64,000 bases of DNA from JAHEFU01 sp041395205 (lineage in GTDB: Bacteria > 4484-113 > JAFGCY01). The notes beneath the pieces were generated by a model that had not been told where the DNA came from, ran no database searches, and worked only from the letters and a program-made list of their open reading frames with translations. The stretch is taken from NCBI GenBank assembly GCA_041395205.1, contig JAWLAZ010000002.1:124001-188000 (forward strand), written 5' to 3'. Below, piece after piece: positions 48,152 through 57,247 of this stretch (the first letter of the stretch is position 1; every line of letters starts with the position of its first letter). A program made the position numbers and the translations under genes.

Positions 48152-48616
48152 TCAGCCGAGCTGCCGGAACATCAGCCAGTGCGGGCCGATGCCCTCGATC
48201 TCGAATTCCGGCCCGCTGCGCTGCATGCCGAACTTGAGGTAATAGCCCGCAGCGCTGACCCGGGCATTGCACCAGAGCAGGTCGCAGCCCCGCTCCGTCA
48301 GGCGCTGCAATGCACTGTCGAGGAGCTTGAAGCCGAGACCCCTGCCCTGCCAGTCGGGCAGTGTGGCCATGCCGCGCAGGCGGTACTGGCAACTGCCGGA
48401 GAGCTCTGGATGCGGGTCCGGGTAGAAGCTGCCGATCGTCAGCAGCTGCTCGCGGGCGAAACTGCCGAGGTGGAAGGCCCCGGGCATGCTGTCGATGTCA
48501 TAGTCACAGGCTGCAAGCGGCTGACCCGGACGCAGCACCACACTGCGCACGGGCCAGGTCTCGCGTGCGCTGATTTCGCGCACCGTGAACTCCGGGGTCG
48601 AATTCTGCGTTGTCAA
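48152..48616 (-). CDS. GNAT-family N-acetyltransferase
   Basis: This 154-aa protein is a compact GNAT enzyme: 'FHLGSFAREQLLTIGSFYP' forms the central strands, and MATLPDWQGRGLGFKLLDSA contains the acetyl-CoA loop. 'WCNARVSAAGYYLKFGM' is the usual end with Tyr as candidate general acid. Start is TTG at 48616, preceded by GGAG; it overlaps the glycosyltransferase stop (TTGA). The pair is probably cotranslated, so acetylation of a sugar or its carrier is conceivable. Substrate unknown. Confidence 0.85.
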   Translation of the reverse strand: MTTQNSTPEFTVREISARETWPVRSVVLRPGQPLAACDYDIDSMPGAFHLGSFAREQLLTIGSFYPDPHPELSGSCQYRLRGMATLPDWQGRGLGFKLLDSALQRLTERGCDLLWCNARVSAAGYYLKFGMQRSGPEFEIEGIGPHWLMFRQLG

Positions 48617-50745
48617 TTCCGCTTCTCCCGCTGGAATTCCAGACAGTCAATGCGCATCAGCCGGCACCAGCTCAGGCTGAGGCGGTTGAGCGCTCCAGCC
48701 TGCCCGCGCACCTGCCCGCTGAGCATGCTCACGTTGTCGCCGCCCTGCCCTGCCCTGTCGCGCCAGGCACTGCGCCGTCTGAGGATCTGCAGGGGATGCG
48801 TTGCCAACCAGATGTGTGCCGCCAGTTCGCCGAGCCAGTCCGCCGGACGGGTGAACAGTTTGCGCAGGCCCGCCAGCAGGCCCACGAGCATGTACATGGG
48901 CAGCAGCCGCCAGATAACCGAGGCCGGCAGCCAGCCCAGCAGGTTGAGGATGCGGTTGCGTTCCTGGAAGAAGCGCAGGTGCGGACGGCCCAGGCTGCGG
49001 GTCGTGCTCGATGCGAGGTGCACAGCCACGGCGGAGGGGGCCTTGGCAACCTTGCCACCGGCAGCGCGCAGTGCGAAACCCAGCCAGACATCCTCCTGAT
49101 AGGTGAAGTAGTCCTGCGGGAAGCACTGCGGCAGCCAGCCGGCGATGGACGCCCGCCGCAGCAGGCAGAGCCCGCCACTGGGGTAGAAGCATTCGTCCCG
49201 GCCGGCGAAGCTGTCCTGCACGATGTAGCCGTAGAGCGAGAGACCATGGTTGCGGCGTGACTCGACCAGTGCCTGCAGTGAGGCCTCGGGAATGTCCCAG
49301 ACCACATCCGCCTCATCCTCGATCGCCAGGGCGTTCAGCAGCGGCACGATCTGACGTGGTTCCGCGATGTCCACCAGCCGGCCACTGACGGCGTCCGCCC
49401 CGCTGCGACGCCGGGCATACATCAGGCGCGCGATGCACTCCGGGTCCATCACGCTGTCATTGTTGACAAGCGCCAGGTACTCGCCGCGTGACAGGGCCAC
49501 GGCCCAATTCACGCCGCCGCTGAAGCCGGTGTTGTGCTCGAGGCGCAGGAAGCGCACATCCGGGAAATCCAGTTCCAGCAGTGAGGCCTCGTCAGCCGCC
49601 GAGCCGTTGTCAACCACGATCACTTCGCAGGGCCTGTAGCTCTGGGCCAGCGCGCCCTCCAGACAGGCCCGGGTCAGGGCCAGGCCGTTGTAGTTGACGA
49701 TCAGGATGCTCACCAGCGGGTACTGCGCCTCCGGCTGGTCTCCGGCCTGTTCCAGTGGCATGCCTGGCTGGGGAGCACCGGGCGGCATCAGGCTGCCGCG
49801 CGGGATGAACTGGGCCGCGACCCGGCCCGCTGGTACGCGGCGGCGGGCACCGGCACGCAGGCGGTAGCGGATCGCTCCCGGCAGGCAGGCCAGGTAGCTG
49901 AGGAGCGCCGGCCAGAGCCAGGGGCGCAGGAGCGTCCGCAGGGCATGCCAGAGTTCGTAGATCGTGAGCGGGATCCAGTTGCCAAGCTGGCTCGAGACGC
50001 TGTCATTGCGAACAAGCATCAGGTAGCGGTTCTTCTCGGCGATGCGCTGCACACGCAGGCTGGCGCGGCCGCCACTGCCATGCCCGCGGTGCTGGGCGCG
50101 GCAGGCCGGTTCATACCAGGCCTCCCAGCCGGCCAGCTGGGCCCGCCAGTCCAGGTCGACATCCTCGAAGTAGGCGAAGAAGTCGTGGCAGAAGACCTCA
50201 CCATCGAAGCTGACCTGCTCCAGCATCTCGCGGCGGTAGGCAATTGCCGCCGCCGTGCCTCCGAAGACCGGTCCCGGGTTGTCAAACTGCCCCATGTCCG
50301 GCTCTCCGGCCCCGCGGCTGAGCGGGGTGCGGTCCTCGCGCATCAGGTGCCCCGTGCTGTCCAGCCGGCCGCTCATGTCGTCACGCAGGATCTTCGGCAC
50401 GACAGTGCCGCAGCGTGGGCGGGCCTGCAGCACGGCCACGGCCCGGTGGGTGAAGTCCGGCTCAAGCAGGGCATCGCAGTTGAGCAGCACCACCACGTCG
50501 CCCGTGCTGTGGGCGATCCCGAGGTTGTTGCCACCGGCAAAGCCGAGGTTCCCGGGTGCCTGCACGAGCTTCAGTTCGTAGGCATTGAGATCCAGCGCAT
50601 CGAACTGCGGGCTGGCATTGTTGACAAGGATCACCTCGCGCAGGGGGAAGTCCTGGGCAGCGATGGAGTCAAGGGCTCTGGGCAGCAGTCCCTCTGTGTT
50701 CCAGTTCACGAGGATGTAGGAGACCAGGGGGAGCTGTCCGGGCAC
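48613..50745 (-). CDS. Fusion of two family-2 glycosyltransferases
   Basis: This 710-aa protein carries two GT2 (rhamnosyltransferase-like) domains. The first (about 7-250) starts VSYILVNWNTEGLLPRALDS and has 'GNLGFAGGNNLGIAHS', 'LLNCDALLEPDF' and 'FAYFEDVDLDWR'. The second (about 365-620) repeats the order: VSILIVNYNGLALTRACLEG, 'HNTGFSGGVNWAVALSRGEY', 'LVNNDSVMDPEC' and 'YFTYQEDVWLGF'. Linker and tail contain hydrophobic helices, so it sits at the inner membrane. It probably builds surface glycans. Start GTG 50745 follows TATAAT by six bases. Confidence 0.92.
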   Translation of the reverse strand: MPGQLPLVSYILVNWNTEGLLPRALDSIAAQDFPLREVILVNNASPQFDALDLNAYELKLVQAPGNLGFAGGNNLGIAHSTGDVVVLLNCDALLEPDFTHRAVAVLQARPRCGTVVPKILRDDMSGRLDSTGHLMREDRTPLSRGAGEPDMGQFDNPGPVFGGTAAAIAYRREMLEQVSFDGEVFCHDFFAYFEDVDLDWRAQLAGWEAWYEPACRAQHRGHGSGGRASLRVQRIAEKNRYLMLVRNDSVSSQLGNWIPLTIYELWHALRTLLRPWLWPALLSYLACLPGAIRYRLRAGARRRVPAGRVAAQFIPRGSLMPPGAPQPGMPLEQAGDQPEAQYPLVSILIVNYNGLALTRACLEGALAQSYRPCEVIVVDNGSAADEASLLELDFPDVRFLRLEHNTGFSGGVNWAVALSRGEYLALVNNDSVMDPECIARLMYARRRSGADAVSGRLVDIAEPRQIVPLLNALAIEDEADVVWDIPEASLQALVESRRNHGLSLYGYIVQDSFAGRDECFYPSGGLCLLRRASIAGWLPQCFPQDYFTYQEDVWLGFALRAAGGKVAKAPSAVAVHLASSTTRSLGRPHLRFFQERNRILNLLGWLPASVIWRLLPMYMLVGLLAGLRKLFTRPADWLGELAAHIWLATHPLQILRRRSAWRDRAGQGGDNVSMLSGQVRGQAGALNRLSLSWCRLMRIDCLEFQREKRN

Positions 50746-50751
50746 AGCACA

Positions 50752-50757
50752 ATTATA
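50752..50757 (-). promoter_or_regulatory. -10 element TATAAT, six bases before the glycosyltransferase GTG
   Basis: TATAAT plus TGTGCT plus GTG at 50745 predicts a leaderless mRNA and fixes the start. Confidence 0.6.
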
Positions 50758-50810
50758 AGGACTGCGGCAAACGCCTGTCTGATCTGCTATGCTTGCCATG
50801 AGGTGGGACC

Positions 50811-51626
50811 ATGCAAAGGGCTGGACTCAGGGAACTGACTGCGAAGCTGGCACCGGCGGCAGTGCTGATGCTGGCCGGGATTTGCCTGATGTTCGTAAGC
50901 AAGTACATTGACCGTGGCGAATCTCCCGAAGAACCGCAGTTTCTGGGAAACGTACGCGTAGAATCAAATGCTCGGGAAGGACAGGAACTGCCGGTGGTTG
51001 AACTCAGCGATGAGGATCTGGAAGCGAAGATCATTCTGGAGAATGGCCTCGAAATCCTTCCATCTGAGTTACTCAGACTCCTGGCGGAAAGGGAATCCCA
51101 GACGCTGATTGGTCCCGTGATATCGCCTCCGGATGCGCTGATCTCCAGCGAAATGCCCGTGATCTCCTATGGAGACAGACTGCAGTATGAGCAGAATCCA
51201 TTGCACAAAGGCCTGCTGGATTTTGAATGGCAGCGCGAAGGTAGTTCAATACTCCTGCAGGTCAACCCCGCTGGCGAGGTCGCGATAGAGAGCTGGGTTC
51301 TGAGCCCGGAGAGCCGCGAGGTGCTCGAGGACAAGCTGCAGCGCGCCGTGCAGAATGATCCCGAGTGGCGGGTCAGACTGGCAATGCTCTCGGGCAAGGA
51401 ATTCAGCTGGCCGGGAGATTCTGATTCTCCGGAGATGCCTGATCTGGAAGCAGGTTCACGCTGGATGCAGGACGGCTTCCCTCACGGAATGCTTGACAAG
51501 TCAGAGCTGCAGCGGATCAGGGCAATGGTGCAGGCCATCATCAGCCGGGAACTGGAACCGCTGGGCTTCCAGCTGGCACCGGATGATACTGATCAGCAGT
51601 CTGAGCAGCCTGAGACTCCTGCCTGA
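50811..51626 (+). CDS. Membrane-anchored protein of unknown function
   Basis: This 271-aa protein has one N-terminal membrane helix (LAPAAVLMLAGICLMFVSKY) and a mostly helical, acidic periplasmic part without cysteines. 'ILPSELLRLLAERESQTLIG' and 'DKSELQRIRAMVQAIISREL' are amphipathic helices. No family recognised. Start ATG 50811 has GAGGTGGG upstream. Composition is less GC-rich than neighbours. The next exported protein gene follows by about 70 bp, and the two may work together. Confidence 0.68.
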   Translation: MQRAGLRELTAKLAPAAVLMLAGICLMFVSKYIDRGESPEEPQFLGNVRVESNAREGQELPVVELSDEDLEAKIILENGLEILPSELLRLLAERESQTLIGPVISPPDALISSEMPVISYGDRLQYEQNPLHKGLLDFEWQREGSSILLQVNPAGEVAIESWVLSPESREVLEDKLQRAVQNDPEWRVRLAMLSGKEFSWPGDSDSPEMPDLEAGSRWMQDGFPHGMLDKSELQRIRAMVQAIISRELEPLGFQLAPDDTDQQSEQPETPA

Positions 51627-51697
51627 GAATTCCACTGCGCGGATACAATCCGGATTGCGGCTGCGTCATGTGCAGTATCCGACCGGAGGTGTAAGTG

Positions 51698-52654
51698 ATG
51701 AAGAGAGTGTTGTTCGTTCCGATTGCCGCGCTGCTGGCTGTGCTTGCCGTTTACCTGGGTGCCGTCTCCGCGCGCGCTGCCAATGCCGGCGAACCGGCGC
51801 TGGTCAGCAGCAGTGCCCCTTCCAGTTCCGCATCTGTCAATCTGGCCAGTGCCATCGCTGATCGTGACGCCGAGGATGCCGAGGAAAACGTCGGGGTTGC
51901 CGAACTGTTCTTCGGGGAAGCCGCGAACTGTGAAGCGGGGGAATGCCCGCTCAACCTGTTCTACGGCGATGGCAGCGGCATTGCCCCGCTCGCCTGGAGC
52001 ACCGGCAGCGGCCTCACCGAGCTGATTGATGAGCTGCTGGAAAGCGGCGACCTGACGGAAGCCGGAGCAGCACGCCTGCGCGAGCAGCTCAGCGCTCAGC
52101 ATGGCCTGGCGATCAACGTGTTTGGCAATGCCCCCGTGGCGGGATTCCCCTCCCCGGCGACCGGCCGCTGGTTCAGCCCCGGAGCCGAGGGCGAACAGGA
52201 CATGCACTTCCGCTTCAACGAGGACGGCGTCTGGAAGGAGCTGAAGATCGAGATTGGCGAGGACGGAATCGTCAGCGTCGAGGGCGAGGGCTACAGCCCC
52301 GAGGAGCTCGAGGAGATCCGCCGCCAGACCGAGGAGGACATCGCCGCCGGCCGGCCTGTGAGCGTCTATGGCAAGCATGGCCTGGGCCAGGCCTTCGTCT
52401 GGAATGACATCACTGACGGTGACAGCTTCGCGGTTGCCGTGCCGGACTTCAACGAACGCTGGACGGATGAGAATGGTGATTTCGATGCCGAGCGCTTCGC
52501 CGAAGGCTTTCCCGCTCCGCACAGCTTCAGCTGGTCGCCAGATGCCCCCGCCAGTGCGAAGCCGATCTTCATGTTCGGCTCGGATGATGAGGAACTGCGT
52601 GAGATGCTGAAGGAGATCGTGCGCGAGATCATGCAGGAAATGAAGGACGAGTAA
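51698..52654 (+). CDS. Secreted protein of unknown function
   Basis: This 318-aa protein begins MKRVLFVPIAALLAVLAVYL and has a signal peptide with a likely cleavage after SARA-A. A Ser-rich linker follows, then an acidic body with 'LFFGEAANCEAGECPLNLF' (two Cys, possible disulfide) and two calcium-loop-like stretches ('DENGDFDAERF', 'DGDGSG'-type runs). It ends in an amphipathic helix, EELREMLKEIVREIMQEMKD. Start ATG 51698 with GGAGGTG upstream; TACAAT near 51645 is a plausible -10. Terminator at 52717-52740. Confidence 0.72.
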   Translation: MKRVLFVPIAALLAVLAVYLGAVSARAANAGEPALVSSSAPSSSASVNLASAIADRDAEDAEENVGVAELFFGEAANCEAGECPLNLFYGDGSGIAPLAWSTGSGLTELIDELLESGDLTEAGAARLREQLSAQHGLAINVFGNAPVAGFPSPATGRWFSPGAEGEQDMHFRFNEDGVWKELKIEIGEDGIVSVEGEGYSPEELEEIRRQTEEDIAAGRPVSVYGKHGLGQAFVWNDITDGDSFAVAVPDFNERWTDENGDFDAERFAEGFPAPHSFSWSPDAPASAKPIFMFGSDDEELREMLKEIVREIMQEMKDE

Positions 52655-52716
52655 GCTCGTGCCAGCTGCGTCGGCAATGGTGGCGCATGACTCAAGCCTG
52701 ATAACCCGATGTGCAG

Positions 52717-52740
52717 AGGCCCGCTTCGGCGGGCCTTTCT
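52717..52740 (+). terminator. Rho-independent terminator
   Basis: AGGCCCGC and GCGGGCCT form an 8-bp stem on a TTCG tetraloop, followed by TTCT. It ends the transcript of the secreted protein gene. Confidence 0.88.
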
Positions 52741-52777
52741 GTTGGCAATCCGCCTCCTGCTTGAGTCCACGACCTGC

Positions 52778-52783
52778 TAGAAT
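52778..52783 (+). promoter_or_regulatory. -10 element TAGAAT, six bases before COG2426 GTG
   Basis: TAGAAT plus CCTGCG plus GTG at 52790 predicts a leaderless mRNA. Confidence 0.5.
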
Positions 52784-52789
52784 CCTGCG

Positions 52790-53308
52790 GTGGATGGATT
52801 CTGGCAGTGGGTGGAAGGGCTCAACCCGGTGGTGGCGATCATCGTGCTCACCTACACGCCGATCTTCGAGCTGCGTGCCAGCGTGCCCTACGGGATCTTC
52901 TTCACTGAGCTGCCGCTCTGGCAGGTGCTCATCGTCGCGATCCTCTCCAACTGGGCCGTCGCTCCCGTGGTCTACCTCTTCCTTAAGTACATGATGCGCT
53001 TCATCCTGCGCTGGAAGTGGTTCGCACGCATCTGGGAGAAGTACACACAGCGCTTCCAGCAGCGCATCCACAAGGCCGTGGAGGGCAAGGGTGCCTGGGG
53101 CCTGGCGCTGTTCATCGGCGTGCCCCTGCCCGGCAGCGGGGTCTACAGCGGCGCGCTGGCCGCCTACCTGCTGGGGATGGGCTTCCGGCGCTTCATGCTG
53201 ATGTCGCTGTGCGGCGTGATCATGGCGGCGAGCATCGTGGCGGCGGTCGCCCTGAGCGGCGGCGGGCTGGCGGAGCTGCTGCTGAAGACCCCGGCAGCCC
53301 ATAACTGA
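52790..53308 (+). CDS. Small multidrug-export-type membrane protein (COG2426)
   Basis: This 172-aa protein has about four membrane helices and fits the COG2426 family: 'LTYTPIFELRASVPYG' near the N-terminus and 'ALFIGVPLPGSGVYSGALAAYLLGM' in the middle. The family carries the name 'small multidrug export protein', but its actual transport role is poorly established. Start GTG 52790. No partner gene is adjacent, and the tRNA-Lys follows. Confidence 0.85.
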   Translation: MDGFWQWVEGLNPVVAIIVLTYTPIFELRASVPYGIFFTELPLWQVLIVAILSNWAVAPVVYLFLKYMMRFILRWKWFARIWEKYTQRFQQRIHKAVEGKGAWGLALFIGVPLPGSGVYSGALAAYLLGMGFRRFMLMSLCGVIMAASIVAAVALSGGGLAELLLKTPAAHN

Positions 53309-53350
53309 GCCGATATTCCCGCGAAATTCCCACAATCTGCGGCATTTTGC

Positions 53351-53379
53351 TTGACCTTGCCCCGATCCCTCACTATCAT
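53351..53379 (+). promoter_or_regulatory. Promoter of the tRNA-Lys gene
   Basis: TTGACC (53351-53356) and TATCAT (53374-53379) are separated by 17 bases. The expected start point is at about 53386, the first base of the mature tRNA, so there is almost no 5' leader. This is the clearest -35/-10 pair in the window. Confidence 0.7.
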
Positions 53380-53385
53380 TCCTGC

Positions 53386-53461
<76 letters not shown>

Positions 53462-53658
53462 TTAACCCCCTCCCGAGGTACAGCGAGACGATGATCGACA
53501 GTTAGCCAGCGGTTTCCACGAAGAACCCGCGCGTCCGGCCCGAGCCGGAATGGCTACTGATCTGTCCGCAGCCTCCCCTGCCCCGACATATCGCCATTGA
53601 CCCACAGCAGTCGCGCGTGCGCACGCATTACCGGCCCGATTGGCCGGGGAGGCCAGGC
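53462..53658. other. Short gap without a gene (tRNA-Lys to ABC-F)
   Basis: No frame with coding character, no T-tract terminator and no obvious -10. The ABC-F gene may start from an unrecognised promoter here. Confidence 0.4.
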
Positions 53659-55260
53659 ATGGCACTCGTGACACTGACTGATGCAGGGTTGCACTTCGGT
53701 GCAGCGGATGTGCTGGGCGGACTGAATCTGAGCATCGAAGCGGGGATGAAGGCAGCACTCGTCGGCGAGAACGGCAGCGGCAAGTCCAGCCTGCTGGCGC
53801 TGATTGCGGGAACGCTGGCGGCGGAGTATGGCTCAATTGAACGGCAGCGGGGCCTGCGGATCGCGTGGCTGGAGCAGCTGCCGGAGTATGCGGCGGGAAG
53901 CACGGCGCTGGATGCGGTGTTCGCGGCCAGGCCAGTGCTGGCTTTGCTGCGGCGCTGCATGGCGGAACTGGAAGCAGCCGGGATCAGCGAGGAGCAGGCG
54001 CTGCGCTATGCGGAACTCGTGGCGGAGTTCCAGGCGGCCGGTGGATATGATTTCGAGGCGCAGTGCCGGCTGGCCCTGCATGGCCTGGGGATCGATGCCG
54101 GGGCTGCCCTGCGGCCACTGGCAACACTCTCCGGTGGTGAACAGGCACGCACCGGGCTGGCGCGGGCTCTGCTGACGGACTGTGAGCTCTTGTTGCTGGA
54201 TGAACCTGACAACCACCTCGACATCGAGGGCATCCGCTGGCTGGAGCAGGCGCTTGTGGAGCATCCCGCCAGCCTGCTGATCGCCAGCCATGACCGTGAA
54301 CTTCTGGAGCGCGTCGCCAACTGCGTGATCGAGCTGGAGGACGGCACGGCCCGGCTGGAACGCGGCTCGCTCGCTGCCTACTTCGAGCGCAAGCACGAAC
54401 GCATCGAGCGCCAGAAGCTGGAGTATCTGGAGCAGCAGCGGCGCGTGGAGAAGCTGCAGGCGGACATCCGCCGCACCGAACAGCATGCGCGCAGCATGGA
54501 GAACATGAGCACCAATGACCACTGGCGGCGCATTGCCAGGAAAATGGCGAAGACGGCAACGGTGCGCAAGCGGCGGCTGGAACGGGAACTGGAGGGAGAA
54601 ACGGCGGTGGAGAAGCCGCTGGAGCGCAGCGGGCCCAGGTTGGCAATCGGCAGTGCCGCTGGCGGGGCCAGTGGGCTGCTGTGGCTGGATGGCATCTGCG
54701 CCGGATACGGCGAGCGGGAGCTTCTGGGCAATGTCAGCCTGACCCTGCAGCGCAGGCAGCGGCTTGCCATCACCGGACGCAATGGCAGCGGCAAGTCCAC
54801 GCTGCTGAAGTGCATCCTCGGCGAGCTGGAGCCGCAGGCGGGCGAGGCCTGGATCGCCGGGGGCGCGGCAGTCTTCTACTGCGACCAGCAGCAGGCCGGA
54901 CTGGACAGGGAGCTGAGCCTGTATCAGCAGCTGGAACGGAGCAGCCCGCTGACTGCCAACCAGATCCACTACCTGCTGGCGCGCATCGGCCTGAAGGGCC
55001 GCAACGAGCAGCTCGTCGGCAGCCTGAGCGGTGGTGAACGCACGCGGCTGCTGCTGGCGGTGCTTATGAACACGCATGCGGATCTCCTGATCCTTGATGA
55101 ACCGAGCAACCACCTGGACCTGCCGAGCATCGAAGTGCTGCAGCAGGCACTGTGCAGCTTCAGTGGCGGAGTGCTGCTGGTCAGCCATGACCGGCGCCTT
55201 GTGCAGCATGTGGCAACGGACGTGAATGAGTTAGGAGATGGGAGGCTGCATACTGTATAA
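53659..55260 (+). CDS. ABC-F family ATPase (translation/ribosome protection type)
   Basis: This 533-aa protein has two ABC domains and no membrane part. Walker A motifs are GENGSGKSS (about 37) and GRNGSGKST (about 374). Signatures are LSGGEQAR and LSGGERTR; Walker B motifs are LLLDEPDNHLD and LILDEPSNHLD. The linker between the domains (KHERIERQKLEYLEQQRRVE onward) is a basic coiled coil that reaches into the ribosome in ABC-F factors. Which subgroup (EttA, Uup, YheS or a resistance factor) is unclear. ATG 53659 has GGGGAGG upstream. Confidence 0.93.
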   Translation: MALVTLTDAGLHFGAADVLGGLNLSIEAGMKAALVGENGSGKSSLLALIAGTLAAEYGSIERQRGLRIAWLEQLPEYAAGSTALDAVFAARPVLALLRRCMAELEAAGISEEQALRYAELVAEFQAAGGYDFEAQCRLALHGLGIDAGAALRPLATLSGGEQARTGLARALLTDCELLLLDEPDNHLDIEGIRWLEQALVEHPASLLIASHDRELLERVANCVIELEDGTARLERGSLAAYFERKHERIERQKLEYLEQQRRVEKLQADIRRTEQHARSMENMSTNDHWRRIARKMAKTATVRKRRLERELEGETAVEKPLERSGPRLAIGSAAGGASGLLWLDGICAGYGERELLGNVSLTLQRRQRLAITGRNGSGKSTLLKCILGELEPQAGEAWIAGGAAVFYCDQQQAGLDRELSLYQQLERSSPLTANQIHYLLARIGLKGRNEQLVGSLSGGERTRLLLAVLMNTHADLLILDEPSNHLDLPSIEVLQQALCSFSGGVLLVSHDRRLVQHVATDVNELGDGRLHTV

Positions 55261-55301
55261 CCATTGGTACAGGGATTTGCCCTGTTGATCCGGGGGACGA
55301 T

Positions 55302-56249
55302 ATGCAACCGAGTCACAGTGCGGAAAACCACGGCAAGCTGGCTGCGATGCTGGCGGGTGATGGCAAGCTACCCACCAGGGAATCACATATTGAGAATGGC
55401 TGGCTTTTTGCCAATGGCCAGCATTGGTTCAACTACTATGTTGGAAGTCATGCCTCAGCGTATCTGCGTGCCAGGGATGGAAAGGCGAGAGGCGGCAACA
55501 TGTATCTCACCCGGGAATACCTCTTCTTCCCGGAGCTTGATAAGCTGGTTTACGTCCCGGATAGAAAACACTTTCTGCCAACAACATGCCACCTGAACAA
55601 TGACTGTTTTCTGGTCAGTGATGCCGGCGGTATGGATATCCGCTCAGACAGGCACCCTGCGGTGATAGAAGTTCATCTACTCAACTTATCCAGTTTCTCC
55701 TGGACCACCACACCAGCCAATCTGCGACCCTTGCTCTCGGATGAATCACCACTGGGACTCGTACATGACCTTGTCTGGGATGATGTCAGCGAACAGTTGC
55801 TGGTCCTGATGTGCAGATTCAGCAGGCAGGAACAGACAACGAAGATCCAGAGACTGCTACTGAGCTGTAAACCTGGCAAAGATGGATTTCAACCTCGTGA
55901 AGTTTTGGAAATCAGCGAGTGTGATTCGATTGATATCGCCCTGCTTTCAACAGGAAGCAAACGCAGTGTTCTCCTGAGAAGTCCACACGATGGCACGATT
56001 GCCATCCATGCTGACAGTAATTGCATACCTGGCACTTTTGGAGACTATGATCTGGGGGAACTGGCAATTCATGAAGACGTCCAGATCACGGGAACTGATA
56101 ACGACAAAGTTCATCTCCGCATTGGTGACGAACTCTGGATAGTGAATTCCAGAGGCGAAGTCAGACCCGGAAGTTGCCTCAGGAAGTACATAGAGATTAT
56201 TGGCGACGATGGCGTAAAGCACCGCATTGTAACTGAGTACCGAGACTGA
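55302..56249 (+). CDS. Protein of unknown function, beta-rich
   Basis: This 315-aa protein has no signal peptide. It alternates short strands and turns ('GWLFANGQHWFNYYVGSHAS', 'VHDLVWDDVSEQLLVLMCRF', 'RSVLLRSPHDGTIAIHADS'), which looks like a beta-propeller or sandwich. No family recognised. It is noticeably less GC-rich than flanking genes. Its TGA overlaps the next ATG by one base (TGATG), so it is translationally coupled to a small membrane protein. It opens the unknown cluster that ends at 57247. Confidence 0.6.
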   Translation: MQPSHSAENHGKLAAMLAGDGKLPTRESHIENGWLFANGQHWFNYYVGSHASAYLRARDGKARGGNMYLTREYLFFPELDKLVYVPDRKHFLPTTCHLNNDCFLVSDAGGMDIRSDRHPAVIEVHLLNLSSFSWTTTPANLRPLLSDESPLGLVHDLVWDDVSEQLLVLMCRFSRQEQTTKIQRLLLSCKPGKDGFQPREVLEISECDSIDIALLSTGSKRSVLLRSPHDGTIAIHADSNCIPGTFGDYDLGELAIHEDVQITGTDNDKVHLRIGDELWIVNSRGEVRPGSCLRKYIEIIGDDGVKHRIVTEYRD

Positions 56250-56473
56250 TGCCCTTCCCGCCGCGCTTCAGTCTGGACTCCGTGCTGTTTGGCATGATGA
56301 TGGTGCTGCTCTGGGCCGCTATCTTCGCCTTTCGTTATTGGCAGTACCTCTGTGCCGGCAAGCATGAGGACCCGCTTGATGTGCGCAAATGGGGCTGGAT
56401 CTCGTTTGGCCTGTTTGCCGCCTGTCTTTCCAGCGGGGCCATATTCCTGCTGCGAATCTTCCTGCGGCCCTGA
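56249..56473 (+). CDS. Small membrane protein, two helices
   Basis: This 74-aa protein has membrane helices at about residues 9-29 (SVLFGMMMVLLWAAIFAF) and 49-70 (WISFGLFAACLSSGAIFLL), joined by a charged loop CAGKHEDPLDVRKW. Its ATG overlaps the upstream stop. Function unknown. Confidence 0.55.
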   Translation: MPFPPRFSLDSVLFGMMMVLLWAAIFAFRYWQYLCAGKHEDPLDVRKWGWISFGLFAACLSSGAIFLLRIFLRP

Positions 56474-56501
56474 ATTGTCCGTATAATCGCAAAGTAGAGC
56501 C

Positions 56502-56696
56502 ATGTCTGATATCAAGGTGATCACGCAATACCTGCTGTTTGCACTCGGCACCATGCTGGGGCTTGCCGGAATCTCCTTCATATTCATCCGGTTCATGGCT
56601 GAAGCGCTAGGCTATGACCGGTATGATTTCGCCAGTCTAGATTCATTCCCCGCTACGTCTGCTCCGACATTGTGTGCTGTGCTTGCAATCCACTAA
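56502..56696 (+). CDS. Small membrane protein, one helix
   Basis: This 64-aa frame has one clear membrane helix (LLFALGTMLGLAGISFIFIR). TATAAT at about 56480 is some 14 bases before ATG 56502. There is no partner or family. Could be a genuine small protein or a decayed piece. Confidence 0.4.
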   Translation: MSDIKVITQYLLFALGTMLGLAGISFIFIRFMAEALGYDRYDFASLDSFPATSAPTLCAVLAIH

Positions 56697-56707
56697 CGCA
56701 GGTTGAA

Positions 56708-57247
56708 ATGATTGCAGGAGAACTCAAATCCGCCTGGGAAAAATTGAGAAGCCGTCTGCTTGCAGTACAGCGCACCCGTGGACCGATTGGCAGGCTGCTG
56801 TCGTTGGCAATGGCCGCGCTGGTTGCCTACGCCATCTTCTTCACCCTGTTTCGTTCCGTGATCTACCCGAGCTACTGGCCGCTGCGTACATTGCACGTTC
56901 CTCTGTCCTCCGTCCGCAGCAGCTGGCCGCCGGACCCCAACCTGATCCTGGCCATACCTGGCTACTGCCCGGATGGATACGTTCCGTACAATGGCAACAC
57001 TAACGGCACAGGCGATTATGGGCAACTATATTATTCCAACCACATGAGCTGGCAGGAAAACCTGGACTACATTGACCGGCAGTTGGCGAACCGCTCAACG
57101 GATGTATTCCATTCAAGCCGAAGGCATGACCGCCAGGGCGCATACTGGATCCTGAAAGATGGCAGGACCAGGGTGTATCTGAGTGGCATCACCAGTGGAA
57201 ACCGGCAGGTGTGCAGTCTTGAAGTGGTCAGCGATCCGCAGCGCTGA
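56708..57247 (+). CDS. Membrane-anchored protein of unknown function
   Basis: This 179-aa protein has a basic N-terminus (KLRSRLLAVQRTRGPIGR), a membrane helix (LSLAMAALVAYAIFFTLF) and a C-terminal extracytoplasmic domain with 'AIPGYCPDGYVPYNGNTNGT' and 'AYWILKDGRTRVYLSGITS'. Start ATG 56708 has AGG upstream; an ATG at 56672 is in frame. No family recognised. It is the last gene of the cluster. Confidence 0.55.
   Translation: MIAGELKSAWEKLRSRLLAVQRTRGPIGRLLSLAMAALVAYAIFFTLFRSVIYPSYWPLRTLHVPLSSVRSSWPPDPNLILAIPGYCPDGYVPYNGNTNGTGDYGQLYYSNHMSWQENLDYIDRQLANRSTDVFHSSRRHDRQGAYWILKDGRTRVYLSGITSGNRQVCSLEVVSDPQR

Noticed and set aside
55302..57247. Unknown cluster considered as an antiphage system
   Set aside because: No nuclease, NTPase, reverse transcriptase, cyclase or toxin motif is visible, so a defence role cannot be claimed.
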